This document shows, in pieces, positions 1 to 6,916 of a stretch of DNA of 19,514 nt; the first letter of the stretch is position 1, and each line of letters begins with the position of its first letter. The notes below the pieces were generated by a model that saw nothing but the letters and a program-made list of their open reading frames with translations, was not told where the DNA came from and searched no databases. The translations under genes and the position numbers were made by a program. Origin of the DNA: Erysipelotrichaceae bacterium. GTDB taxonomy: Bacteria; Bacillota_I; Bacilli_A; Erysipelotrichales; Erysipelotrichaceae. The stretch spans positions 1 to 19,514 of the forward strand of contig CAAGJS010000021.1 of the NCBI GenBank assembly GCA_900770275.1, given 5' to 3'.

Positions 1-1167
1 CGCGACATCCGGATCGAGGGACACTGCCCCAGGATTTCGGGAGAAGATCTCAACGCCTTCATCGCTGCCGGTGTCGATGCGGACCATACGCTGCAGACAC
101 CTTCATCGATTCTGGAAAAGTGCGACCTGGGCATGTTCCTGGAGATACAGTACAAGAGCGTGACGCCGGAAACGATCCGTACCATTGTGGAAAACAATCT
201 CTATGAGAATGTGGCACTGGTGACGGATGACGTTGTTCCGGACAAACTGGCGCAGGGGCAGCTCAATACGGTTGTTCGCTATGCTATTGAATGCGGAATG
301 CCGTTGGAGAAGGCGATTTACTGCGCGACCTTTACGGGAGCGCGGCGGATGCACCTGGATGAGCGGGGAATGATTGCGCCGGGTAAGATTGCGGATCTTG
401 TCTTCTATCGCGATATCCGTACACTTGTGCCGGATGTGGTTATAAAGGCGGGACGCAGGGTGTTTGATTCCAGTGACGGCGTCATTGCGCCGGCGGATCA
501 TGTGACATTCCCGGATCATTTCTATCATTCCGTAAAGTGCAGGAAAGCGACGGAGGCTGACTTCGTTCTGCATGCGAAAAATCCGGAGGCGAAATCGGCC
601 GTCGTCAATGTCATCTCGGTCAACAGCGACAATACGGCTACGAAGCAGGTGCAGCGTACGCTGGATGTGAAGGACGGCATCCTTCAGTGGGAGGATTCGG
701 ATCTTTCGCTGGTCGTGATCTTTGAGCGTCATGGGAAGAATGGAAACGTTGCCTATGGCCTTCTGGAACATGCCTTTGCGGATCGTGGCGCGGCGGCGAC
801 GACGTGGTCTCATGATTCGCACAATCTGATCGTTGTCGGAAGAGATGCGAAGGATATGGCGGCTGCCCAGAACCGTGTGGTCGAGGAACAGGGTGCCTAT
901 GTCGTTGCAAAGAATGGGAGGATTGTCGCCGATGCGCCGTTAACAATTGCGGGCATCGTGTCGCCGGAGCCGATGGAGCTGCTCGGGACGCAGATCGCCG
1001 GAGTGCGCAAAGAGATGGACGACCTTGGCTGGCACAATGCCAATGTCCTCATGAGCATGTCGACGCTGGCACTGCCCGTTTCGCCGGCGATCAAGATGAC
1101 AGACTATGGTTATCTGGATACACGCAGTCAGGAAAAGGTTCCACTGATTGCGGAAGAAACTGCATAG
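1..1167 (+). CDS. Adenine deaminase-like amidohydrolase (5'-truncated by window edge)
   Basis: The frame is open from base 1 and ends at TAA-type stop 1167, so 388 residues of a protein that is usually about 580 are visible; roughly the first 190 lie upstream. Known family members (Ade/AdeC) deaminate adenine to hypoxanthine in purine salvage, using a metal-bound TIM barrel followed by a C-terminal Ade-specific domain. Visible family marks are an EGHCP segment near the start, a VTDD segment, the GMIAPGKIADLVF segment typical of amidohydrolases, and in the C-terminal domain FERHG, TWSHDSHNLIVVG and DMAAAQN. Several positions differ from the AdeC pattern as I recall it: DHT where DHE is usual, QGQ where EGH follows TDD, and QGAYVV where GGG-V is usual. 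The fold assignment is firm, but the substrate may not be adenine. The dipeptidase gene follows 170 bases downstream, on the same strand. Confidence 0.82.
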   Translation, partial: RDIRIEGHCPRISGEDLNAFIAAGVDADHTLQTPSSILEKCDLGMFLEIQYKSVTPETIRTIVENNLYENVALVTDDVVPDKLAQGQLNTVVRYAIECGMPLEKAIYCATFTGARRMHLDERGMIAPGKIADLVFYRDIRTLVPDVVIKAGRRVFDSSDGVIAPADHVTFPDHFYHSVKCRKATEADFVLHAKNPEAKSAVVNVISVNSDNTATKQVQRTLDVKDGILQWEDSDLSLVVIFERHGKNGNVAYGLLEHAFADRGAAATTWSHDSHNLIVVGRDAKDMAAAQNRVVEEQGAYVVAKNGRIVADAPLTIAGIVSPEPMELLGTQIAGVRKEMDDLGWHNANVLMSMSTLALPVSPAIKMTDYGYLDTRSQEKVPLIAEETA

Positions 1168-1337
1168 GAAAGCTGTGTTTAGCTCCGGCAGATCGGGGCG
1201 GGAATGACTTGTACCCGAGCAGGCACCTGACGGTGTAACGATAAGGAATATCGTAATGTGTGTACACGATCAATTCTGAAAGGAACTATCCGCCATATGA
1301 ATGGTGGGATGTGAAAATTATAAGAAAGGAGGACGCA

Positions 1338-2813
1338 ATGTCCTGTACTACGATTCTTGTTGGCAGAAAAGCCAGCTATGATGGTTCGACGATGATTGCG
1401 CGCAACGATGATGGCGCCTATACGTTGAAACATCTCCGTATTTTTGAGCCGAAAGATCTGCCAAAGGTATATCATTCGGTCATTTCCAAGGTTTCGATCC
1501 CGCTGCCCAAAGAGGCGCTTCGCATCACTGCGATGCCCAATGCGTCCAAAGAGGCGCTGAAGCAGGAAGGTCTCTGGGCGGCGAGCGGCGTCAATGCGGC
1601 CAATGTAGGTATCACCGCTACGGAGACAATTACGAGCAATCCGCGGGTTCTTGGAGCGGATCCCTACGTCGTCTATGAGCCGGCCAAAGGTGGAAAGAAA
1701 GAAGTCGCCGGCGGTATTGGCGAGGAAGATATCGTAATGCTCGTGCTGCCGTACATTCATTCGGCCCGTGAAGGTGTGCTGCGTCTTGGCAGTCTTTTGG
1801 AGCAGTATGGTACTTATGAGCCCAATGGCATCAGCTTCAATGATGCGGATGAGGCCTGGTACATGGAAACGATCGGCGGCCATCACTGGATCGCTTCCCG
1901 GGTTCCGGATGATAAGGTGATCCTGATGCCGAATCAGTTCGGTACCGATACGTTTGATCTGGAAGATGCGTTAGGCGAAGGGAAGAACTATCTTTGTTCG
2001 AAGGATCTGAAGGAGTTCGTTGCGGATAATTTCCTGGATCTTTCGCAGGATGGTGTATTCAATCCAAGAAAGGCATTCGGCAGCCATTCGGATGCGGACC
2101 ATGTGTACAATACGCCGCGTGCCTGGTTCATGGGGAGATACCTCTGCCCGCATACGTATAAGTGGGATGGTCCGGATGCGCAGTTTACGCCGGAGTCGGA
2201 TGACATTCCCTTTGCCGTTGTTCCGGAAAACAAGGTGACGACGGAGGATGTGAAGTATCTTCTTTCTTCGCACTATCAGGGTACGCCCTATGATCCGTAT
2301 GGAAGCTATGGGGATCCGACTCTTCGCGGAAAGTATCGTTCCATCGGTATTTCACGTACCGACTTCATGTCGCTGATTCAGATCCGTCCCTACCTTCCGC
2401 AGGAGTACCGGGCGCTGGAGTGGGTGTGCTATGCGTCGAATGCGTTCAACGTCATGGCTCCGCTCTATGCCAATGTTGATGCGGTTCCGAAGTACTTCGG
2501 AAAGGCGGACGATCGTGTGTCGACGGATAACTTCCACTGGACGAGCCGTCTGATCGCGGCGCTTGCCGATGCGTCATATGCACGGTCGGTGCAGGAGATT
2601 GAACGTTATCAGAGAAAGACGGATGCCGCGACAATGGCACTGATTCACACCTTCGATGCGGAATTCGCAAATGAAAAGCCTGCCCATACACGTGAGCAAG
2701 CCAATGAGGAGATCGCAAAGGCGGTACAGAAGGAAGCCGATGATGTGCTTGCCAAGGTTCTCAAGATCCGTACGGCGGATATGAAGAACAATTATTCCAG
2801 GGCGGATAACTGA
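1338..2813 (+). CDS. C69-family dipeptidase (PepD-type)
   Basis: A 491-residue cytoplasmic N-terminal-nucleophile peptidase that hydrolyses dipeptides. The open frame reaches back to 1260, but the ATG at 1338 has a strong AAAGGAGG five bases upstream. It also places the family's nucleophile cysteine at residue 3 (MSCTTILVGRKAS, then DGSTMIARNDDG), exactly as in Lactobacillus PepD enzymes, where the cysteine becomes N-terminal or near-terminal after processing. Later family segments include NAANVGITATETI, GTYEPNGISFNDADEAWYME and the TIGGHHWIASRVPDD stretch. Length is normal for family C69A. No signal peptide is seen. A hairpin terminator follows the stop. The leader 1168-1337 contains small hairpins (for example ACGATA/TATCGT near 1237-1253) but nothing I can match to a known riboswitch. 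Confidence 0.92.
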   Translation: MSCTTILVGRKASYDGSTMIARNDDGAYTLKHLRIFEPKDLPKVYHSVISKVSIPLPKEALRITAMPNASKEALKQEGLWAASGVNAANVGITATETITSNPRVLGADPYVVYEPAKGGKKEVAGGIGEEDIVMLVLPYIHSAREGVLRLGSLLEQYGTYEPNGISFNDADEAWYMETIGGHHWIASRVPDDKVILMPNQFGTDTFDLEDALGEGKNYLCSKDLKEFVADNFLDLSQDGVFNPRKAFGSHSDADHVYNTPRAWFMGRYLCPHTYKWDGPDAQFTPESDDIPFAVVPENKVTTEDVKYLLSSHYQGTPYDPYGSYGDPTLRGKYRSIGISRTDFMSLIQIRPYLPQEYRALEWVCYASNAFNVMAPLYANVDAVPKYFGKADDRVSTDNFHWTSRLIAALADASYARSVQEIERYQRKTDAATMALIHTFDAEFANEKPAHTREQANEEIAKAVQKEADDVLAKVLKIRTADMKNNYSRADN

Positions 2814-2847
2814 TCATCTTCTTCGAATAAAATTCTGAAATGACCTT

Positions 2848-2874
2848 CAGGTCGGGCGTATTCTGCCCGGTCTG
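2848..2874 (+). terminator. Probable terminator of the dipeptidase gene
   Basis: Ten-pair stem, CAGGTCGGGC (2848-2857) with GCCCGGTCTG (2865-2874) counting G-U pairs, and a 7-base loop. The following tract is only weakly T-rich, so termination may be incomplete. Confidence 0.6.
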
Positions 2875-2895
2875 CCTGTTCTTACTGCATGCAGG

Positions 2896-2923
2896 TTGAC
2901 AGGCGGTGCCAGTAGATGATAAA
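2896..2923 (+). promoter_or_regulatory. Promoter of tRNA-Ala
   Basis: Perfect -35 TTGACA at 2896-2901, 16 bases, then GATAAA at 2918-2923. A start near 2930 would precede the tRNA 5' end at 2939 by a few bases. Confidence 0.6.
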
Positions 2924-2938
2924 AGTATTAGGCAGTCC

Positions 2939-3011
2939 GGGGTTGTAGCTCATCTGGGAGAGCGCCTCCATGGCATGGAGGAGGTAGAGGGTTCGAGTCC
3001 CTTCAGCTCCA
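2939..3011 (+). tRNA. tRNA-Ala (anticodon GGC)
   Basis: Complete 73-base cloverleaf. The acceptor GGGGTTG pairs with CAGCTCC and contains the G3-U70 pair that marks alanine tRNAs. The D stem is GCTC/GAGC. The anticodon stem is CCTCC/GGAGG, with loop ATGGCAT giving anticodon GGC at 34-36. The T arm is GAGGG-TTCGAGT-CCCTT, and the discriminator is A3011. The 3' CCA is not encoded (the next bases are TGAAA), in contrast to the tRNA-Val later in the window. A terminator hairpin follows at once. Confidence 0.95.
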
Positions 3012-3021
3012 TGAAATTGTG

Positions 3022-3052
3022 AACGGCGGGTCATGTGATGTGATCCGCTGTT
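3022..3052 (+). terminator. Terminator of tRNA-Ala
   Basis: AACGGCGGGTCA (3022-3033) pairs over 12 positions, including G-U pairs, with TGATCCGCTGTT (3041-3052), leaving a 7-base loop TGTGATG. The T tract is short and interrupted. The group II intron fragment begins 8 bases after the stem. Confidence 0.65.
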
Positions 3053-3060
3053 TATATTGT

Positions 3061-3490
3061 GTGCCCGGCATGGGCGATAACTAGGTGGTGAAAGACCACT
3101 ACGAACCTGGCAGTAGGAATCGTTAGCCGAAGGCAAGGGTGTCCATCGCAAGGTGGAATCTGAAAGAAGCCGGATGTGCAGGAATATACTAACTGCGCGG
3201 GCAAAGTTCCGGCCTGACGAACAGGAACGCCATATAAGGTAGTCACGCAAGGATGAAGCCGCATAGCAGGCAGAAGTCCAATACTGCCCGGATTGCAGGG
3301 GTATATATGGCGCAGGTAGAGGGAACGAAAGTTGTCGCACTTACCCGGGGAGATCCGCAGAAGTACCGAAGGGAACGGAAACCATCGCTATACATTGAAG
3401 GCGGTGCTGATTCTGCGGAAGTCAGCCGAGGCCGTAGTAGCCGGAAAACCCAAAAGGGAGTTGCGGTGAAGGACCGAAAAGGTACATGCA
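3061..3490 (+). mobile_element. Group II intron 5' fragment (domain I region), no maturase
   Basis: The block begins with the GTGCC-type 5' boundary of bacterial group II introns. It carries the run of structured motifs found in the ribozyme part of maturase-encoding introns: GGTGGTGAAAGACCACTAC, TTAGCCGAAGGCAAGGG, GGTGGAATCTGAA, AAGCCGGATG, CATATAAGG, GGGGCAGGT-like and ACTTACCCGGGGAG segments, then GGAAGTCAGCCGAGG. I recognise these from bacterial introns by memory; the class is not resolved. No reverse transcriptase/maturase reading frame follows, and I found no domain V-like 34-base hairpin before the toxin-antitoxin genes or after them. The 3' limit is therefore approximate and the copy is presumably dead unless helped in trans. 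It sits just downstream of the tRNA-Ala terminator, an insertion preference known for class C introns. Confidence 0.75.
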
Positions 3491-3536
3491 GGGCAGCGCA
3501 TTTAACGACTGTCATGCGTGCGATGTTAAATAGAAA

Positions 3537-3580
3537 ACTCGAAGAATCGGGATGCCCATCTGCATCCAGATACTTCGAGT
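3537..3580. repeat. Two-tier symmetric hairpin
   Basis: Outer 8-bp perfect stem ACTCGAAG (3537-3544) / CTTCGAGT (3573-3580), symmetric 5/5 internal loop, inner 6-bp perfect stem GGATGC (3550-3555) / GCATCC (3562-3567), and a 6-base loop. A further stem ATTTAAC/GTTAAAT lies just upstream at 3500-3531. There is no T tract, so it is not a standard terminator. It may be a residual intron domain, the end of a lost element, or an RNA structure of the island. Confidence 0.6.
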
Positions 3581-3616
3581 CGGTTCATCCTAAATATTCT
3601 GTGGTTCAACTGCAAC

Positions 3617-3654
3617 TTGTGTTCTCTTTGATAATAATCTGATAATATTTTATC
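3617..3654 (+). promoter_or_regulatory. Toxin-antitoxin promoter and likely autoregulatory operator
   Basis: TTGTGT (3617-3622), 18-base spacer, GATAAT (3641-3646). The -10 is embedded in the palindrome GATAA-TATT-TTATC (3641-3654), and GATAATA is repeated at 3630-3636. Phd/YefM antitoxins repress their own operons by binding small palindromes at the promoter, so this is the natural operator candidate. Confidence 0.5.
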
Positions 3655-3668
3655 GATGGGAGGCAAAC

Positions 3669-3935
3669 ATGATCATTAAAGGTTCATCTGCTTTAAGAAA
3701 CAGTTTTCCTGAAATTTCAAAACTTGCAAAAGATAGTCAGGAGCCGATCTACATTACTAACAACGGCGAAGGTGAAGGAGTATATATGAGCCTGGATGCC
3801 TTTGAAAAACGTGAGGAAATGCTTAATATGAGGGCAAGAGTACTTCAGGCGGAAGAAGAGAGACTTTCCGGTGCAGAAACAATTTCTGTATTTGAAGCAA
3901 GGGAAGCGTTGAGGAAGCGCCTGAATGGAGAATAA
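3669..3935 (+). CDS. Phd/YefM-family antitoxin
   Basis: An 88-residue protein with the order expected of Phd/YefM antitoxins. The N-terminal DNA-binding fold carries SSALRNSFPEISKLAKDSQ, then PIYITNNGEGEGVYMSLDAFEKREE, where the family has 'p-iiT-nG--vavl-s---y'. A charged helical C-terminal tail follows that would wrap the toxin. The start has GGGAGG six bases upstream. The gene overlaps the toxin start by 11 bases (3925-3935), the usual translational coupling of these modules. It should neutralise the toxin and repress the operon. Base composition is more AT-rich than the neighbouring housekeeping genes, which fits horizontal arrival with the island. Confidence 0.9.
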   Translation: MIIKGSSALRNSFPEISKLAKDSQEPIYITNNGEGEGVYMSLDAFEKREEMLNMRARVLQAEEERLSGAETISVFEAREALRKRLNGE

Positions 3936-4242
3936 AGCAGTAATCAGGATTCTTCCATCTGCGTGGAATGATTTAAAAACAATTGAAGACTACTGGCGGA
4001 TAAATGCTGGTGGAAAATCTGCATTAAAAACTGTTAACAGCATTCTTGACCATATTGAGCAGCTTGCTTCTTTTCCTGACAGTGGCAGCAAGACACCTGA
4101 TGCATGGTTAAATGATATGGGATATCGGAAACTCATTTGTTCAAGAAGATATATATGTATTTACCGGCATATCGATAATACTGTTTTTATTTATCATGTT
4201 GCGGATACCAGTACGGATTACCATCACTTATTTCACCGGTAA
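3925..4242 (+). CDS. ParE/RelE-superfamily toxin
   Basis: A 105-residue protein with the ParE/RelE-like pattern: a first strand (AVIRILPSAWNDLKTIEDYWR), two helices, then LASFPDSGSKTPDA, the YRKLICSRRYICIYRH strand and a final VFIYHVADTSTDYHHLF. It lies directly downstream of and overlapping its antitoxin, which strengthens the call. The early 'a--DL--I-dYw' and later 'yR-l-----y-iiYr---' layout is closer to ParE-like toxins (gyrase poisons) than to ribosome-dependent RelE. The sequence alone does not settle the target, so gyrase or mRNA are both possible. No start signal other than the coupled ATG is needed. No clear terminator directly follows. Confidence 0.88.
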   Translation: MENKAVIRILPSAWNDLKTIEDYWRINAGGKSALKTVNSILDHIEQLASFPDSGSKTPDAWLNDMGYRKLICSRRYICIYRHIDNTVFIYHVADTSTDYHHLFHR

Positions 4243-4307
4243 AAAGTCCAGGTAGTGATAACGAGCACTATTGAAACGGTTCCGTAATCTATGATCGAGA
4301 CGGGTTC

Positions 4308-4330
4308 GTCATGGGTTCCTTCTGCTCCAT
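4308..4330 (+). pseudogene. tRNA 3'-end-like remnant
   Basis: GTCATGGGTTC (4308-4318) is identical to the variable/T-arm stretch of the tRNA-Val in this window, and CTTCTGCTCCAT resembles the end of tRNA-Ala (CTTCAGCTCCAT). About five T-loop bases are missing between them. The following AATTGTTAGAAAC resembles the AAATTGTGAAC found just past tRNA-Ala. No complete cloverleaf could be drawn upstream. It may be a decayed tRNA or an att-like copy made by an integration event. Confidence 0.45.
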
Positions 4331-4373
4331 AATTGTTAGAAACTTTATAGATTCGTATCATTTGCTGGATCAT

Positions 4374-4412
4374 AAAAAATGCGGAGCTATGGCATTTCAG
4401 CTTCGCATTTTT
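4374..4412 (-). terminator. Terminator of the serC-serA operon (probably bidirectional)
   Basis: TGCGGAGC (4380-4387) pairs with GCTTCGCA (4400-4407) and is flanked by an A run on the left and a T run on the right, so a stem of about 13 pairs can form. It ends transcripts from serA on the - strand and could also stop + strand reading from the toxin-antitoxin genes. Confidence 0.8.
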
Positions 4413-4436
4413 CGATGGGTTAATGCAGCGTAAGGA

Positions 4437-5603
4437 TTACTCGAGCCCGCGGACACGGATGACGTCATCGAGGGCGGAGATTTCGTCGAGGATGGCGTCA
4501 TTGATATCGGAGTTGATATCGAAGATGGAGTAGGCGATGGCGCCGACGGATTTGTTGGACATGTTTTCGATGTTGATCTGATCCTTGGCGAAGATGGGCA
4601 TGATCTTGCTTAACATGCCGGGGACGTTGCGGTGGATGACACAGATCCGTGCTTTACCGGAGCGCTCGAGATAGACGTTGGGCATGTTTACGGAGTTGCG
4701 GATGTTGCCGTTGCGCAAATATTCGTCCATTTCCCTGGCGGCCATGCGTGCACAGTTGCTTTCGGCTTCGATCGTCGTTCCGCCAAGATGCGGCGTCAGG
4801 ATGACATTCTTTGTATGAACCAGACGCTCGGTCGGGAAGTCGGCGACGTAGCGTGCAACCTTGCCTGTGTTCAATGCGTGGATGATGGCATCTTCGTCAA
4901 CGACCGGTCCGCGTGCGTAGTTGATGATGCGTACACCGTTTTTCATGACGGCGATCGTTTTGTCGTTGATCATGCCGCGGGTTTCTTCATTCAGCGGAAC
5001 GTGGAGCGTGAGATAGTCACACTGCTTCAGAAGTTCATAGAGGCTGGCGACGCGCTGTACGTGGCGGCTGATCTTCCAGGCCGCATCGACGGAGAGGTAG
5101 GGGTCATAGGCCAGTACCTCCATGTTCAGATCGAGGGCGATGTTGGCAACCAGGGAGCCGACGTTGCCAGTGCCGATGACGCCAAGTACCTTGCCAGCGT
5201 ATTCGGGGCCGGCGAACTGTTTCTTGATCTTTTCCATCCGCTCTTCGATGGGGCCTTCGCTTCCATCGTAGGAATAGACCCACTTCATGCCGTCGAAGAT
5301 GTCGCGGCTCGCCATGCCTAATGCGAAGACGAACAGTTCCTTGACGCCGTTGGCATTTCCGCCCGGTGTGTTGAAGACGACGATGCCCTTTTCGGTGCAC
5401 TCGTCGAGAGGAATGGTGTTGACGCCGATGCCGGCGCGGCCGATGCATTTGAGCTCGGGATTGAATGTGTAATCGTGAAGGTCGCTGGCCCGTACGAAGA
5501 GGGCATCGGGGTTTGTCTCCGTGTCACTGATTTCGTAATAGGGTTCCTTCAGAATTTCGCGGCACGATGGTGAAATGTTGTTGAGGGTACGAATGCGATA
5601 CAT
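4437..5603 (-). CDS. serA: D-3-phosphoglycerate dehydrogenase
   Basis: A 388-residue NAD-dependent enzyme that oxidises 3-phosphoglycerate to 3-phosphohydroxypyruvate, the first step of serine biosynthesis. The frame is open up to 5855, but the 84 extra residues overlap serC and do not look like SerA. The ATG at 5603 starts MYRIRTLNN and has GGAAAGG nearby. Visible features are the GRAGIGVNTI substrate segment (56-64), the nucleotide-binding GTGNVG at 144-149, the catalytic arginine R231 in NYARGP, a glutamate near 259, the catalytic histidine H272 in LTPHLGGTT, and a C-terminal ACT domain (about 318-388) with RNVPGMLSKI. This is the short SerA type (one ACT, no intervening domain). The ACT domain is the usual site of serine feedback. 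It lies 79 bases after serC in the same direction, so the two are almost surely cotranscribed. Confidence 0.96.
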   Translation of the reverse strand: MYRIRTLNNISPSCREILKEPYYEISDTETNPDALFVRASDLHDYTFNPELKCIGRAGIGVNTIPLDECTEKGIVVFNTPGGNANGVKELFVFALGMASRDIFDGMKWVYSYDGSEGPIEERMEKIKKQFAGPEYAGKVLGVIGTGNVGSLVANIALDLNMEVLAYDPYLSVDAAWKISRHVQRVASLYELLKQCDYLTLHVPLNEETRGMINDKTIAVMKNGVRIINYARGPVVDEDAIIHALNTGKVARYVADFPTERLVHTKNVILTPHLGGTTIEAESNCARMAAREMDEYLRNGNIRNSVNMPNVYLERSGKARICVIHRNVPGMLSKIMPIFAKDQINIENMSNKSVGAIAYSIFDINSDINDAILDEISALDDVIRVRGLE

Positions 5604-5682
5604 AGATTTTCCTTTCCGGCAGAGATTCTCTGATCCCACCTTCCTGTATGTATGCGGCCATGGATTCAATGAATCCAGCCGC

Positions 5683-6765
5683 TCAGTGTTCTTTATCAAA
5701 CTGCATAATGAAATCGGCGAGACGTTCCACACCTTCCATCGGCATGGCGTTGTAGATCGATGCACGCATGCCCTTGACCAGACGGTGGCCCTTGAGATTG
5801 ACGAGGCCCTGTTCTGCGGCTTCGGCAACGAACTTCGCATCCAGATCCGCGTCACCAGTACGGAATGTTATGTTCATGTCGGAACGTGATCCCGGCTTGG
5901 CGTGGCAATGGAATAGATGAGAATCGTCGAGGACGCGGTAGAGAATTTCGGATTTCTGTTTCTTGCGCTGTTCTATCGCTTCGATGCCGCCCATACCTTC
6001 GATCCACTCCAGAACGAGTCCCACCATGTAGATGCACCAGCAGGGCGGGGTATTGTACATGCTGTCTTTATCGATCATCGTCTGATAGTTGAGCATCAGC
6101 GGTGTTTTGGGAAGCGCAGTGCCGGCTAGATCTTTGCGGATGATGACGATCGTTACGCCGGCAGGGCCAAGATTCTTCTGAGCTCCGGCATAGATGATGC
6201 CATACTTTGAAACATCGACGCGCCGGCTGGCAAAGTCGGACGACATGTCGCAGACGATTGGAACATTGACTGTATCCGGTGTATAGGACCATTCGGTTCC
6301 GTAGATGGTGTTGTTGGCGCAATAGTGGAAATAGGAGGCGTTAGGATCAATGATCAGTTCATCCTGCGAAGGAATATGGTCGTGGTCGCTGTCCGTTGTG
6401 TCGCAGGCGATGGAAACGTCGCCATACTTCTTCGCTTCCCTGGCGGCTACCTCAGAGAAGTGGCCGGTGATGGCGTAGCTTGCCTTTCCCGTTTTTGGCA
6501 TGAGGTTGAGCGGGACCATGGAGAACTGTGTCGAGCCGCCGCCCTGCAGAAAGAGGATTTCATAGTTGTCCGGTACCTGCATTAAATTGCGCAGGCGGTT
6601 CTTTGTTTCGTTGAAGATCTCCTGAAACATCGGGGAGCGGTGGCTCATCTCCATGACCGACATGCCGGTGCCATGGTAGCTGGTGATTTCGCTGCCAGCC
6701 TTTTCGAGCACTTGCAAAGGCAGCTGGGATGGTCCCGCCGCAAAGTTGAATACACGCTGTGTCAT
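5683..6765 (-). CDS. serC: Phosphoserine aminotransferase
   Basis: A 360-residue PLP enzyme that transaminates 3-phosphohydroxypyruvate with glutamate to phosphoserine, the step after SerA. It has the SerC start (RVFNFAAGPSQLP), GMSVMEMSHRS, LFLQGGGSTQF, and the PLP lysine K197 in GAQKNLGPAGVT, followed by PLMLNYQT and NTPPCW. An in-frame ATG also lies at 6780, but the start at 6765 is preferred. GGAG sits six bases before it, and the TATAAT at 6790-6795 predicts a transcript start near 6783, leaving no ribosome site for the upstream ATG. It is first in the serC-serA operon. serB, which would finish the pathway, is not in this window. Confidence 0.96.
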   Translation of the reverse strand: MTQRVFNFAAGPSQLPLQVLEKAGSEITSYHGTGMSVMEMSHRSPMFQEIFNETKNRLRNLMQVPDNYEILFLQGGGSTQFSMVPLNLMPKTGKASYAITGHFSEVAAREAKKYGDVSIACDTTDSDHDHIPSQDELIIDPNASYFHYCANNTIYGTEWSYTPDTVNVPIVCDMSSDFASRRVDVSKYGIIYAGAQKNLGPAGVTIVIIRKDLAGTALPKTPLMLNYQTMIDKDSMYNTPPCWCIYMVGLVLEWIEGMGGIEAIEQRKKQKSEILYRVLDDSHLFHCHAKPGSRSDMNITFRTGDADLDAKFVAEAAEQGLVNLKGHRLVKGMRASIYNAMPMEGVERLADFIMQFDKEH

Positions 6766-6789
6766 TCGTATCTCCTGCATTTTCCTGTC

Positions 6790-6795
6790 ATTATA
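6790..6795 (-). promoter_or_regulatory. -10 element of the serC-serA operon
   Basis: Perfect TATAAT on the - strand, about 25 bases ahead of the serC start. No good -35 hexamer is seen at 15-18 bases, so activity may depend on an activator or on a weak -35. Confidence 0.5.
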
Positions 6796-6867
6796 TAGGA
6801 AATCGAGTTTGATCCTGCGCCGTAGCCTATCATTTTTCTGAAAGAAGCCGCAGCCGCTGAAAAATAC

Positions 6868-6906
6868 GTGAAAAGAAAACGCTCCCGGAACATTGTCCGA
6901 AAGCGT
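6868..6906 (-). terminator. Terminator of the rnr-smpB operon
   Basis: On the - strand, ACGCTTTCGGA pairs over 11 positions (including G-U) with TCCGGGAGCGT (6879-6906), with a 6-base loop. TTTTCTTTTC follows. It is a strong intrinsic terminator 11 bases past the smpB stop. Confidence 0.88.
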
Positions 6907-6916
6907 ATATGCCTGC

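Noticed and set aside
103..822. 239-codon - strand frame under the adenine-deaminase-like gene
   Set aside because: Shadow frame. The + strand carries clear amidohydrolase motifs throughout.
1168..1337. Riboswitch in the dipeptidase leader
   Set aside because: Small hairpins exist, but no core motif of a known riboswitch class was recognised.
3253..3642. 129-codon + strand frame across the intron fragment
   Set aside because: It runs through ribozyme sequence and hairpins, has no ribosome site, and shows no similarity to a maturase.
4250..4329. Complete tRNA gene ending in CTGCTCCA
   Set aside because: No matching acceptor 5' strand, D stem or anticodon stem was found, and the T loop lacks bases. 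Kept only as a 3' remnant.
4243..4343. Possible domain V/VI of the intron downstream of the toxin-antitoxin genes, which would make these genes intron cargo
   Set aside because: No 34-base domain V hairpin with the catalytic AGC and a GNRA-type tip could be drawn, so cargo inside a complete intron is not supported.
4632..5321. 229-codon + strand frame inside serA
   Set aside because: Reverse-strand shadow of serA; no ribosome site and no recognisable motif.
5604..5855. 84-residue N-terminal extension of SerA
   Set aside because: It overlaps the serC end, reads unlike any SerA, and the ATG at 5603 has its own ribosome site.
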